NCBI GenBank assembly: GCA_947302065.1
Contig: CAMYUO010000130.1
Span: forward strand, 1 to 6,001
Reading direction: 5' to 3'
Origin: an uncultured Clostridia bacterium
GTDB lineage: Bacteria > Bacillota > Clostridia > Oscillospirales > Ruminococcaceae
DNA: 6,001 bases
A program made the position numbers and the translations under genes. Shown here piece by piece: positions 1 to 5,746 of this stretch (positions within the stretch are counted from its first letter, which is position 1; every line of letters begins with the position of its first letter). The notes under the pieces are model-generated. The model saw nothing but the letters and a program-made list of their open reading frames with translations. It had not been told where the DNA came from and did no database searches.

Positions 1-2
1 AC

Positions 3-662
3 GGTGCATATTACGCTAAATTATATAGAAAATACGACCTTAATGGCGGGCATATAATAATCCTCAACCCAAAGAGCAGCCCGCACTATGAGGCTGACCT
101 GCAGCAGGCTTTCTCTGCGCTCGGTGCGTGGGAGGGCGGCTTGCAGATAGGCGGCGGCATCAACGATGAGAACGCAGCGCTTTTCCTTGAAAAAGGCGCA
201 AGCCACGTTATCGTGACGAGCTTTGTTTTCCGTGACGGACAGGTCGCATGGGAAAACCTTGAAAAGCTCGTTGGCGCAGTCGGAAAGCAGCATCTTGTGC
301 TCGACCTTTCCTGCCGAAGCAAAGACGGCAGATACTACATCGTCACAGACCGCTGGCAGAAGTTCACCGACGTTGAACTGAACGAGAAAACGCTGGAGAC
401 GCTGTCGGGATACTGTGATGAGTTCCTTGTTCACGCAGCAGACGTTGAGGGCAAGGCAAAGGGCATACAGGATGACGTTGCAAGTCTGCTCGGGGAGTTC
501 TCTCCTGTGCCTGCGACCTATGCAGGAGGCATCTCGGGCTTTGACGACCTTGAAAAGCTCAGAACGCTCGGGCGTGAAAAAATAGATTTCACAGTCGGTT
601 CGGCACTTGATATTTTCGGCGGAAATATGAGCTTTGAGCGCACTGCGGCGTTCGGCAGATAG
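3..662 (+). CDS. hisA: Eukaryotic-type HisA, ProFAR isomerase (5' partial)
   Basis: Phosphoribosylformimino-5-aminoimidazole carboxamide ribotide isomerase is a cytoplasmic (beta/alpha)8-barrel enzyme that opens the ribose of ProFAR by an Amadori rearrangement in histidine biosynthesis. The frame is open to the left edge. The 219 visible residues begin GAYYAKLYRKYD, so the TTG at 141 is not the start. Roughly 40 N-terminal residues are missing, including the first catalytic Asp of the family. Visible motifs (residues of the fragment) are GGGIND at 50-55, VIVTS near 70, DLSCR with the second expected catalytic Asp at 101, HAADVEG at 144-150, YAGG at 173-176 and GSALDIFGGN at 199-208. From memory these match yeast HIS6 nearly block for block, and the DLSCR, HAADVEG and LDIFGGN blocks are not those of ordinary bacterial HisA. 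The gene probably ends an upstream unit, since a promoter follows. The rest of any his operon lies outside the window. The family call is firm; the origin of this type in the genome is open. Confidence 0.93.
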   Translation, partial: GAYYAKLYRKYDLNGGHIIILNPKSSPHYEADLQQAFSALGAWEGGLQIGGGINDENAALFLEKGASHVIVTSFVFRDGQVAWENLEKLVGAVGKQHLVLDLSCRSKDGRYYIVTDRWQKFTDVELNEKTLETLSGYCDEFLVHAADVEGKAKGIQDDVASLLGEFSPVPATYAGGISGFDDLEKLRTLGREKIDFTVGSALDIFGGNMSFERTAAFGR

Positions 663-696
663 CGCAAGTTGGACAAATGCAACAATAATCTTGCGC
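662..696 (+). other. Weak stem-loop after hisA, doubtful terminator
   Basis: GCGCAAG (662-668) and CTTGCGC (690-696) form a perfect 7-bp inverted repeat around a 21-nt loop, starting at the last base of the hisA stop codon. No T-tract follows, so it is a poor intrinsic terminator. It could be an mRNA 3'-end structure or chance. Some transcripts may read through from hisA into ddl. Confidence 0.3.
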
Positions 697-725
697 ATAA
701 GCGGCGTTATTTGTAAGAAAAGTGT

Positions 726-754
726 TTGCAATCTGCGCCTGTTTATGATATAAT
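726..754 (+). promoter_or_regulatory. Sigma-A promoter for the ddl-murI-argS run
   Basis: The -35 box TTGCAA (726-731) and the consensus -10 box TATAAT (749-754) are separated by exactly 17 bp. TG at 746-747 gives an extended -10 (TGATATAAT). Transcription would start near 760-762, leaving a leader of about 40 nt before the ddl ATG at 802. The leader is too short for a T-box or another large riboswitch. This is the only good promoter I find in the window, and it plausibly drives everything from ddl to the DUF218 gene. Confidence 0.85.
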
Positions 755-755
755 A

Positions 756-788
756 TATTGATAACTTTTTTAGCGAATCAATAGCGAA
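756..788 (+). repeat. Small inverted and direct repeats in the ddl leader
   Basis: TATTGAT (756-762) and ATCAATA (777-783) are a perfect 7-bp inverted repeat with a 14-nt T-rich loop, spanning the predicted transcription start. TAGCGAA occurs twice (771-777 and 782-788) with an 11-bp period, about one helical turn. The arrangement could be a repressor or activator site just downstream of the -10 box, or chance in an AT-rich leader. I do not recognise it as a known operator. Confidence 0.3.
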
Positions 789-797
789 GGGAAGAGG
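787..797 (+). promoter_or_regulatory. Ribosome binding site of ddl
   Basis: The purine run AAGGGAAGAGG ends 4 nt before the ATG at 802, and its AAGGG core lies about 10 nt upstream. This supports 802 as the ddl start. Confidence 0.7.
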
Positions 798-801
798 TTT
801 T

Positions 802-1881
802 ATGGCAAAACTGCGTGTAGCAGTCATCTTCGGAGGAAAATCCAATGAACACGATATTTCTTGTGTTTCCGCAACACACGTCATCAAGAGCATCTCAAAG
901 GAGAGATATGACGTTGTCTGCATAGGCATCACAAAGAAAGGTCATTGGCTCAGATACATAGGCGATGTTGAGGATATCGCAACGGGCGCATGGGAAAAGC
1001 ACCGTGATAACGTGCCCTGCGTGCTCAGCCCGGACCCTGTTGATAAGGGATTTCTTGCAATGGGTGAGGACGGCGATGTCAGCCACGTCAAAGTTGACTG
1101 TGTGTTCCCGGTGCTGCACGGCAAAAACGGCGAGGACGGAACTATACAGGGCTTGCTTGAAATGGCTCAGATTCCGTTCGTCGGCTGTGACCTTATCAGC
1201 TCAGCAAACTGCATGGACAAGGAGCTGACACACACTATCCTCGACGCGCATGGAATCAAGACAGCACCGTTCGTGCCTATCTGCTTCTTTGAGCTTTCAC
1301 AGCTCGATGAAAAGTGCCCTGAAATGGAACAGAAGCTTGCTTACCCGATGTATGTAAAGCCTGCGAACTGCGGTTCGTCGGTCGGCATCTCAAAGGTCAA
1401 AGACCTTGAGAGCCTCAAAAACGGCATCAAAATGGCATTTGCGCACGACAAGAAAGTCATCGTCGAGCAGGAAGTTGTCGGCATCGAGTGTGAGTGCGCC
1501 GTTATGGGCAACGAAAGACCTGTCGTTTCGGCAGTCGGCGAGATAAGCGCAGCAAATGAGTTCTATGATTACGATGCAAAGTATAACAACGACGCATCAA
1601 AGACATATATCCCTGCAAGGATATCCGAAGAAAACTCTGACAATATCCGTTCGACAGCGCTTCGTGCATACAGAGCAATGGGCTGCTGCGGACTTTCGAG
1701 AGTTGATTTCTTCCTGTGCAAAGACGGCACAGTCGTTCTCAATGAGATAAACACAATGCCCGGTCATACGCCTATCAGCATGTATCCTCAGCTTTTCGCT
1801 TATGAGGGAATGACCTTTGAGCGTCAGGAGGATAAGCTTATAAGACTTGCACTTGAAAGAGCGGGAGTTGACTATGAATAA
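802..1881 (+). CDS. ddl: D-alanine--D-alanine ligase
   Basis: This cytoplasmic ATP-grasp enzyme joins two D-alanines, using ATP, to give the dipeptide that MurF adds to the peptidoglycan stem. The protein has 359 residues, within the range for Gram-positive Ddl. The N-terminal fold starts with IFGGKSNEHDIS (9-20), where E16 is the counterpart of E. coli DdlB E15. HGKNGEDG is at 106-113. The ATP-grasp region has K186 and GSSVGIS (191-197), which includes the active-site Ser. The omega loop FYDYDAKY (254-261) ends in Lys-Tyr, the pair found in D-Ala-D-Ala ligases; D-lactate-type ligases carry other residues there. R300, D302, E315 and N317 (RVDFFL, NEINTMPG) are the expected phosphate and Mg contacts, followed by S326-M327. 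The protein should therefore be a normal dipeptide ligase and not a vancomycin-resistance D-Lac ligase. Its 3' end overlaps murI by 8 bp, implying translational coupling. Confidence 0.96.
   Translation: MAKLRVAVIFGGKSNEHDISCVSATHVIKSISKERYDVVCIGITKKGHWLRYIGDVEDIATGAWEKHRDNVPCVLSPDPVDKGFLAMGEDGDVSHVKVDCVFPVLHGKNGEDGTIQGLLEMAQIPFVGCDLISSANCMDKELTHTILDAHGIKTAPFVPICFFELSQLDEKCPEMEQKLAYPMYVKPANCGSSVGISKVKDLESLKNGIKMAFAHDKKVIVEQEVVGIECECAVMGNERPVVSAVGEISAANEFYDYDAKYNNDASKTYIPARISEENSDNIRSTALRAYRAMGCCGLSRVDFFLCKDGTVVLNEINTMPGHTPISMYPQLFAYEGMTFERQEDKLIRLALERAGVDYE
1863..1867 (+). promoter_or_regulatory. RBS that fixes the murI start
   Basis: GGGAG inside the ddl 3' end lies 6 nt before the ATG at 1874. 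It favours that ATG over the in-frame TTG at 1847, which would add nine residues ahead of the family's usual N-terminus (IGVFDSGVGGL). Confidence 0.7.
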
Positions 1882-2692
1882 TTCGGCTATCGGCGTTTTT
1901 GATTCGGGTGTCGGCGGACTTACCTGCGTTGACGAGCTGAGAAAGCTGATGCCGAAAGAGAACATCGTTTATCTCGGCGACACCGCAAGGATACCTTACG
2001 GCACAAAGAGCAAGGATACGATATATTCCTACGCAAAACAGGATATTGCTTTTCTTGAACAGCACGATGTCAAGATGATACTCGTTGCCTGCGGCACGGT
2101 GTCTTCGGTCATGATGTCGATGCCTGTTTTCGAGGACAGCAGAACGCAGCTTCGCAGCGGAGTTGTTCTGCCGGCGGCGCACGCTGCCTGTGCAGCGACA
2201 AGGAACAAGCGCATCGGCGTTATCGGCACGAGCGCGACGATAAAAAGCGGCAGCTACGGCAAGGTGATCCGTGAGATAATGCCCGACGTCAAAGTCGTCG
2301 GCATGGCTTGCCCGATGTTCGTTCCGCTGGTCGAAAACGGATATACCTCAAAGGACTGCGAGCCTGCAAGATTCTTTGCACAGGAATATCTTGAAATAAT
2401 GAAAAAAGAACAAGTGGATACGCTAATTCTCGGCTGCACGCATTATCCGCATCTTAGCGAGCTTATCCGTGACATAATGGGCGATGATGTTACGCTGATA
2501 TCGTCAGGTGCAGAGCTTGCAAAGCACGCACTCAAAACGCTGAGCTTCAACGATGCTCTCTGCGATGAACAGCAGCAGGGCGGACTGGAGCTTTACTGCA
2601 CCGACAGCGAGGAGCTTTTCAGAGAGAATGTTGAAAAGCTGATGAGCACCGACATCAACGCCAAGATATCAAAATGCACCCTGAAACTCTGA
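1874..2692 (+). CDS. murI: Glutamate racemase with a variant Cys motif
   Basis: MurI interconverts L- and D-glutamate in the cytoplasm without a cofactor, using two cysteines. D-Glu is then added to UDP-MurNAc-L-Ala by MurD. The protein has 272 residues, normal for the family. Visible blocks are IGVFDSGVGGL (6-16), YLGDTARIPYG (33-43), ACGTVSS (72-78) with catalytic C73, IGTSATIKSGSYGKVI (117-132), ACPMFVPLVE (145-154), LGCTHYPHL (186-194) with catalytic C188 and H190, and ISSG (209-212). The oddity is the first Cys motif: the family usually reads ACNTA, and the Asn that helps bind the substrate is Gly here (G74), with Val for the next Ala. All other motifs are intact, so I still call it an active racemase. 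It overlaps the ddl stop by 8 bp and ends 12 bp before the next gene. An aspartate or hydantoin racemase is less likely given the full MurI motif set. Confidence 0.93.
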   Translation: MNNSAIGVFDSGVGGLTCVDELRKLMPKENIVYLGDTARIPYGTKSKDTIYSYAKQDIAFLEQHDVKMILVACGTVSSVMMSMPVFEDSRTQLRSGVVLPAAHAACAATRNKRIGVIGTSATIKSGSYGKVIREIMPDVKVVGMACPMFVPLVENGYTSKDCEPARFFAQEYLEIMKKEQVDTLILGCTHYPHLSELIRDIMGDDVTLISSGAELAKHALKTLSFNDALCDEQQQGGLELYCTDSEELFRENVEKLMSTDINAKISKCTLKL

Positions 2693-2699
2693 GGAGGAG
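2693..2699 (+). promoter_or_regulatory. Strong RBS that selects a TTG start
   Basis: GGAGGAG begins immediately after the murI stop and is 5 nt before the TTG at 2705. The first in-frame ATG, at 2726, would be 26 nt away, so TTG is the better start. Confidence 0.75.
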
Positions 2700-2704
2700 A
2701 CAAA

Positions 2705-3124
2705 TTGTTAAAACAGGACGTTTCAATGAAGCTGATAAGCAGCCAGTCCGACGGCGACAACAAGGAATCGACCGAGCTGATATCGAGAGCTATATATGAA
2801 AAGACCCAGAGCGGCTACAAGCTGACATACGATGAGTCGGAAGCAACGGGCTACGACGGCGCAACGACAACTATCGAGCTGTTTGACGGCAAGAAGGTCG
2901 TTATGTCGAGAAGCGGCAGCGTGACCTCGAACCTTATCGTCGAGCTGGGCAAAAAGCACCACTGCGTTTACGGAACGCCCTACGGCGATCTTATGGTGGG
3001 TGTCAATGCCAACTATATCCGCTCAAACCTTGACGACAACGGCGGAAAGCTCGATTTCAAGTATGTTATCGACGTCAATTCCAGCTATGTGGGCGATTTT
3101 GACATATCTATCGAAGTAAAATAG
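2705..3124 (+). CDS. DUF1934 (YwiB-like) small beta-barrel protein
   Basis: The product has 139 residues and matches the DUF1934 family typified by Bacillus subtilis YwiB. Members are small, probably cytoplasmic, calycin-like beta-barrels with no established biochemical role. Family-like blocks are YKLTYDESEATG (38-49), TTTIELFDGKKVVMSRSG (54-71), SNLIVELGKKHHCVYGTPYG (75-94), and GKLDFKYVIDVN (114-125) with a final GDFDISIEVK (130-139). The alternating polar/hydrophobic pattern and lack of long helices fit an all-beta fold. I see no signal peptide or membrane segment. Translation starts at TTG, set by a strong RBS. The gene sits 12 bp after murI and 14 bp before argS. DUF1934 genes commonly neighbour argS in Firmicutes, which supports the assignment but does not reveal a function. 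Confidence 0.85.
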   Translation: MLKQDVSMKLISSQSDGDNKESTELISRAIYEKTQSGYKLTYDESEATGYDGATTTIELFDGKKVVMSRSGSVTSNLIVELGKKHHCVYGTPYGDLMVGVNANYIRSNLDDNGGKLDFKYVIDVNSSYVGDFDISIEVK

Positions 3125-3138
3125 AGAGGACGAATAAA

Positions 3139-4908
3139 ATGACTGACCTGATAAATGAAGCATTTTCACAGACAAAAGAGCTTGTTATGCAGGCGCTTGG
3201 CGAGCTTGTGGCAGACGGCACTTTCCCGGCTGAGCCTATACCTTCATTCAACGCAGAGATACCTGCTGATGCAAAGAACGGCGACATTTCGACCAATGCC
3301 GCAATGATATGCGCAAGACCTTTCAAGAGCAATCCGAGGGCTATCGCTCAGAAGATAACCGAAAAGCTCAGACTTGAAGGTACCTGCTTTGAGAGATGCG
3401 AGGTCGCAGGACCCGGATTCATCAACTTTTTCTTCTCGCCAGAGTGGTACGGCAAGGTCATCGGCGCAGTGCTTGCTGAAAAAGAAAACTACGGCTGCAC
3501 AGATATGGGCAAGGGCAAAAGAGTGCTCGTTGAGTTCGTATCTGCAAACCCGACAGGACCTATGCACATAGGCAATGCCCGCGGCGGCGCTATCGGCGAC
3601 TGTCTTGCGGCTGTGCTTGAAAAAGCTGGCTACGAGGTAGAAAGAGAGTTCTATGTGAACGATGCGGGCAACCAGATAGAAAAGTTCGGCAAGTCGCTTT
3701 CTCTGCGTTATATGCAGATATGCAGCGAGGCAGGACAGGCTGTTGTAGGCAAAAACCTTGATATAGAAGATTTCTGCAAGGAGATATATGGCGAGGACGG
3801 AAACAGGGCAGAGTTCCCGATGCCCGATGACGTTTATCTCGGAATGGACATTATCGCTCACGCAAAGAATTTCTATGATAAGTTCGGCAAAGACGCTGCG
3901 GACAAGTCCGAGGAGGACAGGCGCAAGGCGCTCGTTGATTTTGCACTGCCCGTTAATATCGACGGACTGCACAGAGACCTTGAAAAGTACCGCATCACAT
4001 ACAACACCTGGTTCAGAGAGAGTACACTGCACAATGACGGCTCTGTAAAAGAGATAATCGAAAAGCTCAAGGCAAGCGGTCATACCTATGAGCAGGACGG
4101 TGCACTCTGGTTTAAGACAACCGATTTCGGTGACGAAAAGGACAGAGTTCTCGTGCGTGAGAACGGCATCCCGACCTATCTCGTTCCCGATATCGCTTAC
4201 CATTACAATAAACTCGCTGTGCGTGGCTTTGATAAGGCAGTCGACATTTTCGGCGCTGACCACCACGGCTACATCGCAAGAATAAAGGCTTCGATGACAG
4301 CACTCGGCGTTGACGAGAAAAAGCTGGACATCGTTATTATGCAGATGGTGCGCCTTGTGAGAAACGGCGAGGTCTACAAGCTGTCAAAGCGTTCGGGCAA
4401 GGCTATCACGCTCAACACGCTGCTTGACGAGATACCGATAGATGCAGCAAGATTCTTCTTCAATCTGCGTGAGCCTAACTCTCAGTTCGATTTTGACCTC
4501 GACCTTGCGGTATCCGAGTCGAGCCAGAACCCTGTTTACTATGTTCAGTATGCACACGCTCGTATCTGCTCGGTACTCAAGAAGCTGGCAGAGGAGGGCA
4601 CCGAGATAAAACCTTTCGATGAGGCATCAGCTAAACTGCTCGAAACAGGCGAGGAAAAAGAGATCGTAAAGCTGCTTGCTAACCTGCCGGGCGTTATCAA
4701 CGAGGGCGCAAGGAATTACGACCCTGCGAAAGTTACCAAGTATGTTATCGACCTTGCAACGCTGTATCACAAGTTTTACAATTCCTGCCGTATCAAAGGC
4801 GAGGCGGAGGAGCTTATGCAGGCGAGGATCTCGCTTTCACTTGCTGTTAAGCAGGTGATCGCAAATATTCTCGATATGCTCAAGATAACCTGTCCGGAGT
4901 CAATGTAA
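3139..4908 (+). CDS. argS: Arginyl-tRNA synthetase
   Basis: ArgS is a class Ia cytoplasmic synthetase that charges tRNA-Arg with arginine; the family needs the tRNA for amino-acid activation. At 589 residues it is slightly longer than the roughly 550-580 usual in bacteria. The N-terminal tRNA-binding domain (about 1-110) includes GDISTNAAM (48-56) and GPGFINFFF (91-99). The catalytic domain has SANPTGPMHIGNARG (135-149) with the HIGH-type signature HIGN at 143-146, YVNDAGNQ (172-179), FGADHHGYIARIKA (371-384) and the KMSKS-type loop KLSKRSGK (414-421). The C-terminal DALR anticodon-binding helical domain starts near NPVYYVQYAHAR (464-475) and ends in the typical short Pro-Glu-x-Met tail. The RBS GAGAGGA (3124-3130) lies 8 nt before the ATG. 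There is no T-box leader, so it is probably made constitutively from the ddl promoter. Its stop overlaps the next start by one base (TAATG). Confidence 0.97.
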   Translation: MTDLINEAFSQTKELVMQALGELVADGTFPAEPIPSFNAEIPADAKNGDISTNAAMICARPFKSNPRAIAQKITEKLRLEGTCFERCEVAGPGFINFFFSPEWYGKVIGAVLAEKENYGCTDMGKGKRVLVEFVSANPTGPMHIGNARGGAIGDCLAAVLEKAGYEVEREFYVNDAGNQIEKFGKSLSLRYMQICSEAGQAVVGKNLDIEDFCKEIYGEDGNRAEFPMPDDVYLGMDIIAHAKNFYDKFGKDAADKSEEDRRKALVDFALPVNIDGLHRDLEKYRITYNTWFRESTLHNDGSVKEIIEKLKASGHTYEQDGALWFKTTDFGDEKDRVLVRENGIPTYLVPDIAYHYNKLAVRGFDKAVDIFGADHHGYIARIKASMTALGVDEKKLDIVIMQMVRLVRNGEVYKLSKRSGKAITLNTLLDEIPIDAARFFFNLREPNSQFDFDLDLAVSESSQNPVYYVQYAHARICSVLKKLAEEGTEIKPFDEASAKLLETGEEKEIVKLLANLPGVINEGARNYDPAKVTKYVIDLATLYHKFYNSCRIKGEAEELMQARISLSLAVKQVIANILDMLKITCPESM

Positions 4909-5684
4909 TGGCTGCATTTTTCAAATCTCTTTCAGTAGTTCAGTGGATACTTCTCGTTCTGGAAACACTGCTGATAGTCTGGTTTGCGATCGCATTTCTG
5001 AAGATGGGCAACCTGTTCGGCGGTGCGGTCTGCCTGCTGGCAATGGCGATGACTCTGAAATGGAGCTGGTTTTCTAAGCACATCAGGAGTCTCGGTTCAA
5101 GCACTGTGGGAAAGGGCGTGCTGATATGCGCCTGCATCGTGCTTGCTGTGGCGGTCATATACATCGTGATACTCAACGTCATGATGGCAAAGGCGGTAGC
5201 AAACAAGCCCGACAAGCCTAACGCTGTGGTCGTTCTCGGCTGTCAGGTCAGAGGCACGAGCCCGTCAAAGATGCTGCGCCGCAGACTTGAAGCTGCAAAG
5301 CAGCTGCTCGATGAATACCCCGATGTCAAGTGCATCGTCTCGGGCGGAAAGGGCAGCGACGAGCAGATCAGCGAGGCGGAGTGCATGCGCAATTATCTTG
5401 TGGAAAACGGCATATCTGCCGACAGGATAATCATGGAGGACAAGTCGACGACGACTTTTGAAAACCTGAAATTCTCGCTGGAAAAGCTCGACGAGCTTGG
5501 TCTGGGCCGTGACATTACGATAGTCACCGACGGCTATCACCAGTACCGTGCCGCACTTATCGCAAAGGAACAGGGCGCAGGCGAGGTCACGAGCTGCTGT
5601 GCAGATACCGAGTTCCGAATGATGGCGACCTACTGGGTGCGTGAATGGTTCGGACTGACAAAGTTCTTTATCTTCGGCACATAA
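4908..5684 (+). CDS. DUF218/YdcF-family membrane-anchored protein
   Basis: The protein has 258 residues: an N-terminal membrane part and a C-terminal DUF218 (YdcF/SanA/ElyC-like) domain. Hydrophobic segments at about 10-31, 34-50 and 69-93 look like three helices. The loop at 51-69 is rich in Lys/Arg (K51, K57, R60, K69) and is predicted cytoplasmic, which places the domain (about 104-256) outside the membrane. Family blocks are NAVVVLGCQV (105-114), the basic segment KMLRRRLEAA (121-130), IVSGGKGSDEQISEAECM (143-160), DRIIMEDKSTTTFENL (172-187) and ITIVTDGYHQYRA (203-215), with the polar Gly, Glu, Thr and His residues usual at this family's site. Some relatives act in envelope integrity or lipid-carrier handling, but the substrate here is unknown. 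Its start overlaps the argS stop (TAATG), GGAG at 4896-4899 gives an RBS 8 nt away, and two tandem TAA stops end it. It is last in the operon. Confidence 0.86.
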   Translation: MAAFFKSLSVVQWILLVLETLLIVWFAIAFLKMGNLFGGAVCLLAMAMTLKWSWFSKHIRSLGSSTVGKGVLICACIVLAVAVIYIVILNVMMAKAVANKPDKPNAVVVLGCQVRGTSPSKMLRRRLEAAKQLLDEYPDVKCIVSGGKGSDEQISEAECMRNYLVENGISADRIIMEDKSTTTFENLKFSLEKLDELGLGRDITIVTDGYHQYRAALIAKEQGAGEVTSCCADTEFRMMATYWVREWFGLTKFFIFGT

Positions 5685-5696
5685 TAAATAAAAAAC

Positions 5697-5728
5697 AGGC
5701 TGCTGTACAAAAATCTGTACAGCAGCCT
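5697..5728. terminator. Bidirectional intrinsic terminator
   Basis: AGGCTGCTGTACA (5697-5709) and TGTACAGCAGCCT (5716-5728) form a perfect 13-bp stem with a 6-nt loop, midway between two convergent genes. On the plus strand a short TTTGTTG follows. On the minus strand the stem is followed by a much better T-tract (GTTTTTTATTTATT), so it should stop leuA transcripts especially well and the ddl-DUF218 operon adequately. Confidence 0.92.
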
Positions 5729-5746
5729 TTGTTGTGCTATTAAGTC

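Larger units (their letters stand above)
726..5728 (+). other. Predicted transcription unit ddl to DUF218 gene
   Basis: Five same-strand genes follow one promoter and precede one hairpin terminator. The junctions are an 8-bp overlap, 12-bp gap, 14-bp gap and 1-bp overlap, leaving no room for internal promoters or terminators outside coding sequence. This supports a single mRNA and translational coupling at the two overlaps. A weak internal promoter inside a gene cannot be excluded by eye. Confidence 0.75.

Noticed and set aside
141..662. hisA as a complete 173-residue gene starting at TTG 141
   Set aside because: The same frame is open to the left edge and the upstream residues (GAYYAKLYRKYD and on) match the family. 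The gene is cut by the window, not short.
755..801. T-box or other riboswitch ahead of the ddl-argS operon
   Set aside because: The predicted leader is only about 40 nt and has no specifier or antiterminator features, and argS has only 14 bp upstream of it.
21..932. A 303-codon open frame on the minus strand across hisA and the ddl start
   Set aside because: It is antisense to a strongly supported hisA and a clear ddl, runs through the promoter and leader, matches no family I recognise and has no convincing RBS. It is a by-product of the codon usage of the plus-strand genes.
1847..1873. murI starting at the TTG at 1847
   Set aside because: It would add nine residues not seen in the family and increase the overlap with ddl. 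The ATG at 1874 has a well-spaced GGGAG.
802..1881. A vancomycin-resistance-type D-Lac or D-Ser ligase
   Set aside because: The omega loop ends in Lys-Tyr as in D-Ala-D-Ala ligases, and there are no vanH, vanX, vanT or regulator genes nearby.
3244..4266. A 340-codon open frame on the minus strand inside argS
   Set aside because: It lies wholly opposite the argS catalytic domain, whose motifs are intact. The antisense product has no recognisable domain. Long antisense frames are expected where codon bias avoids the complements of stop codons.
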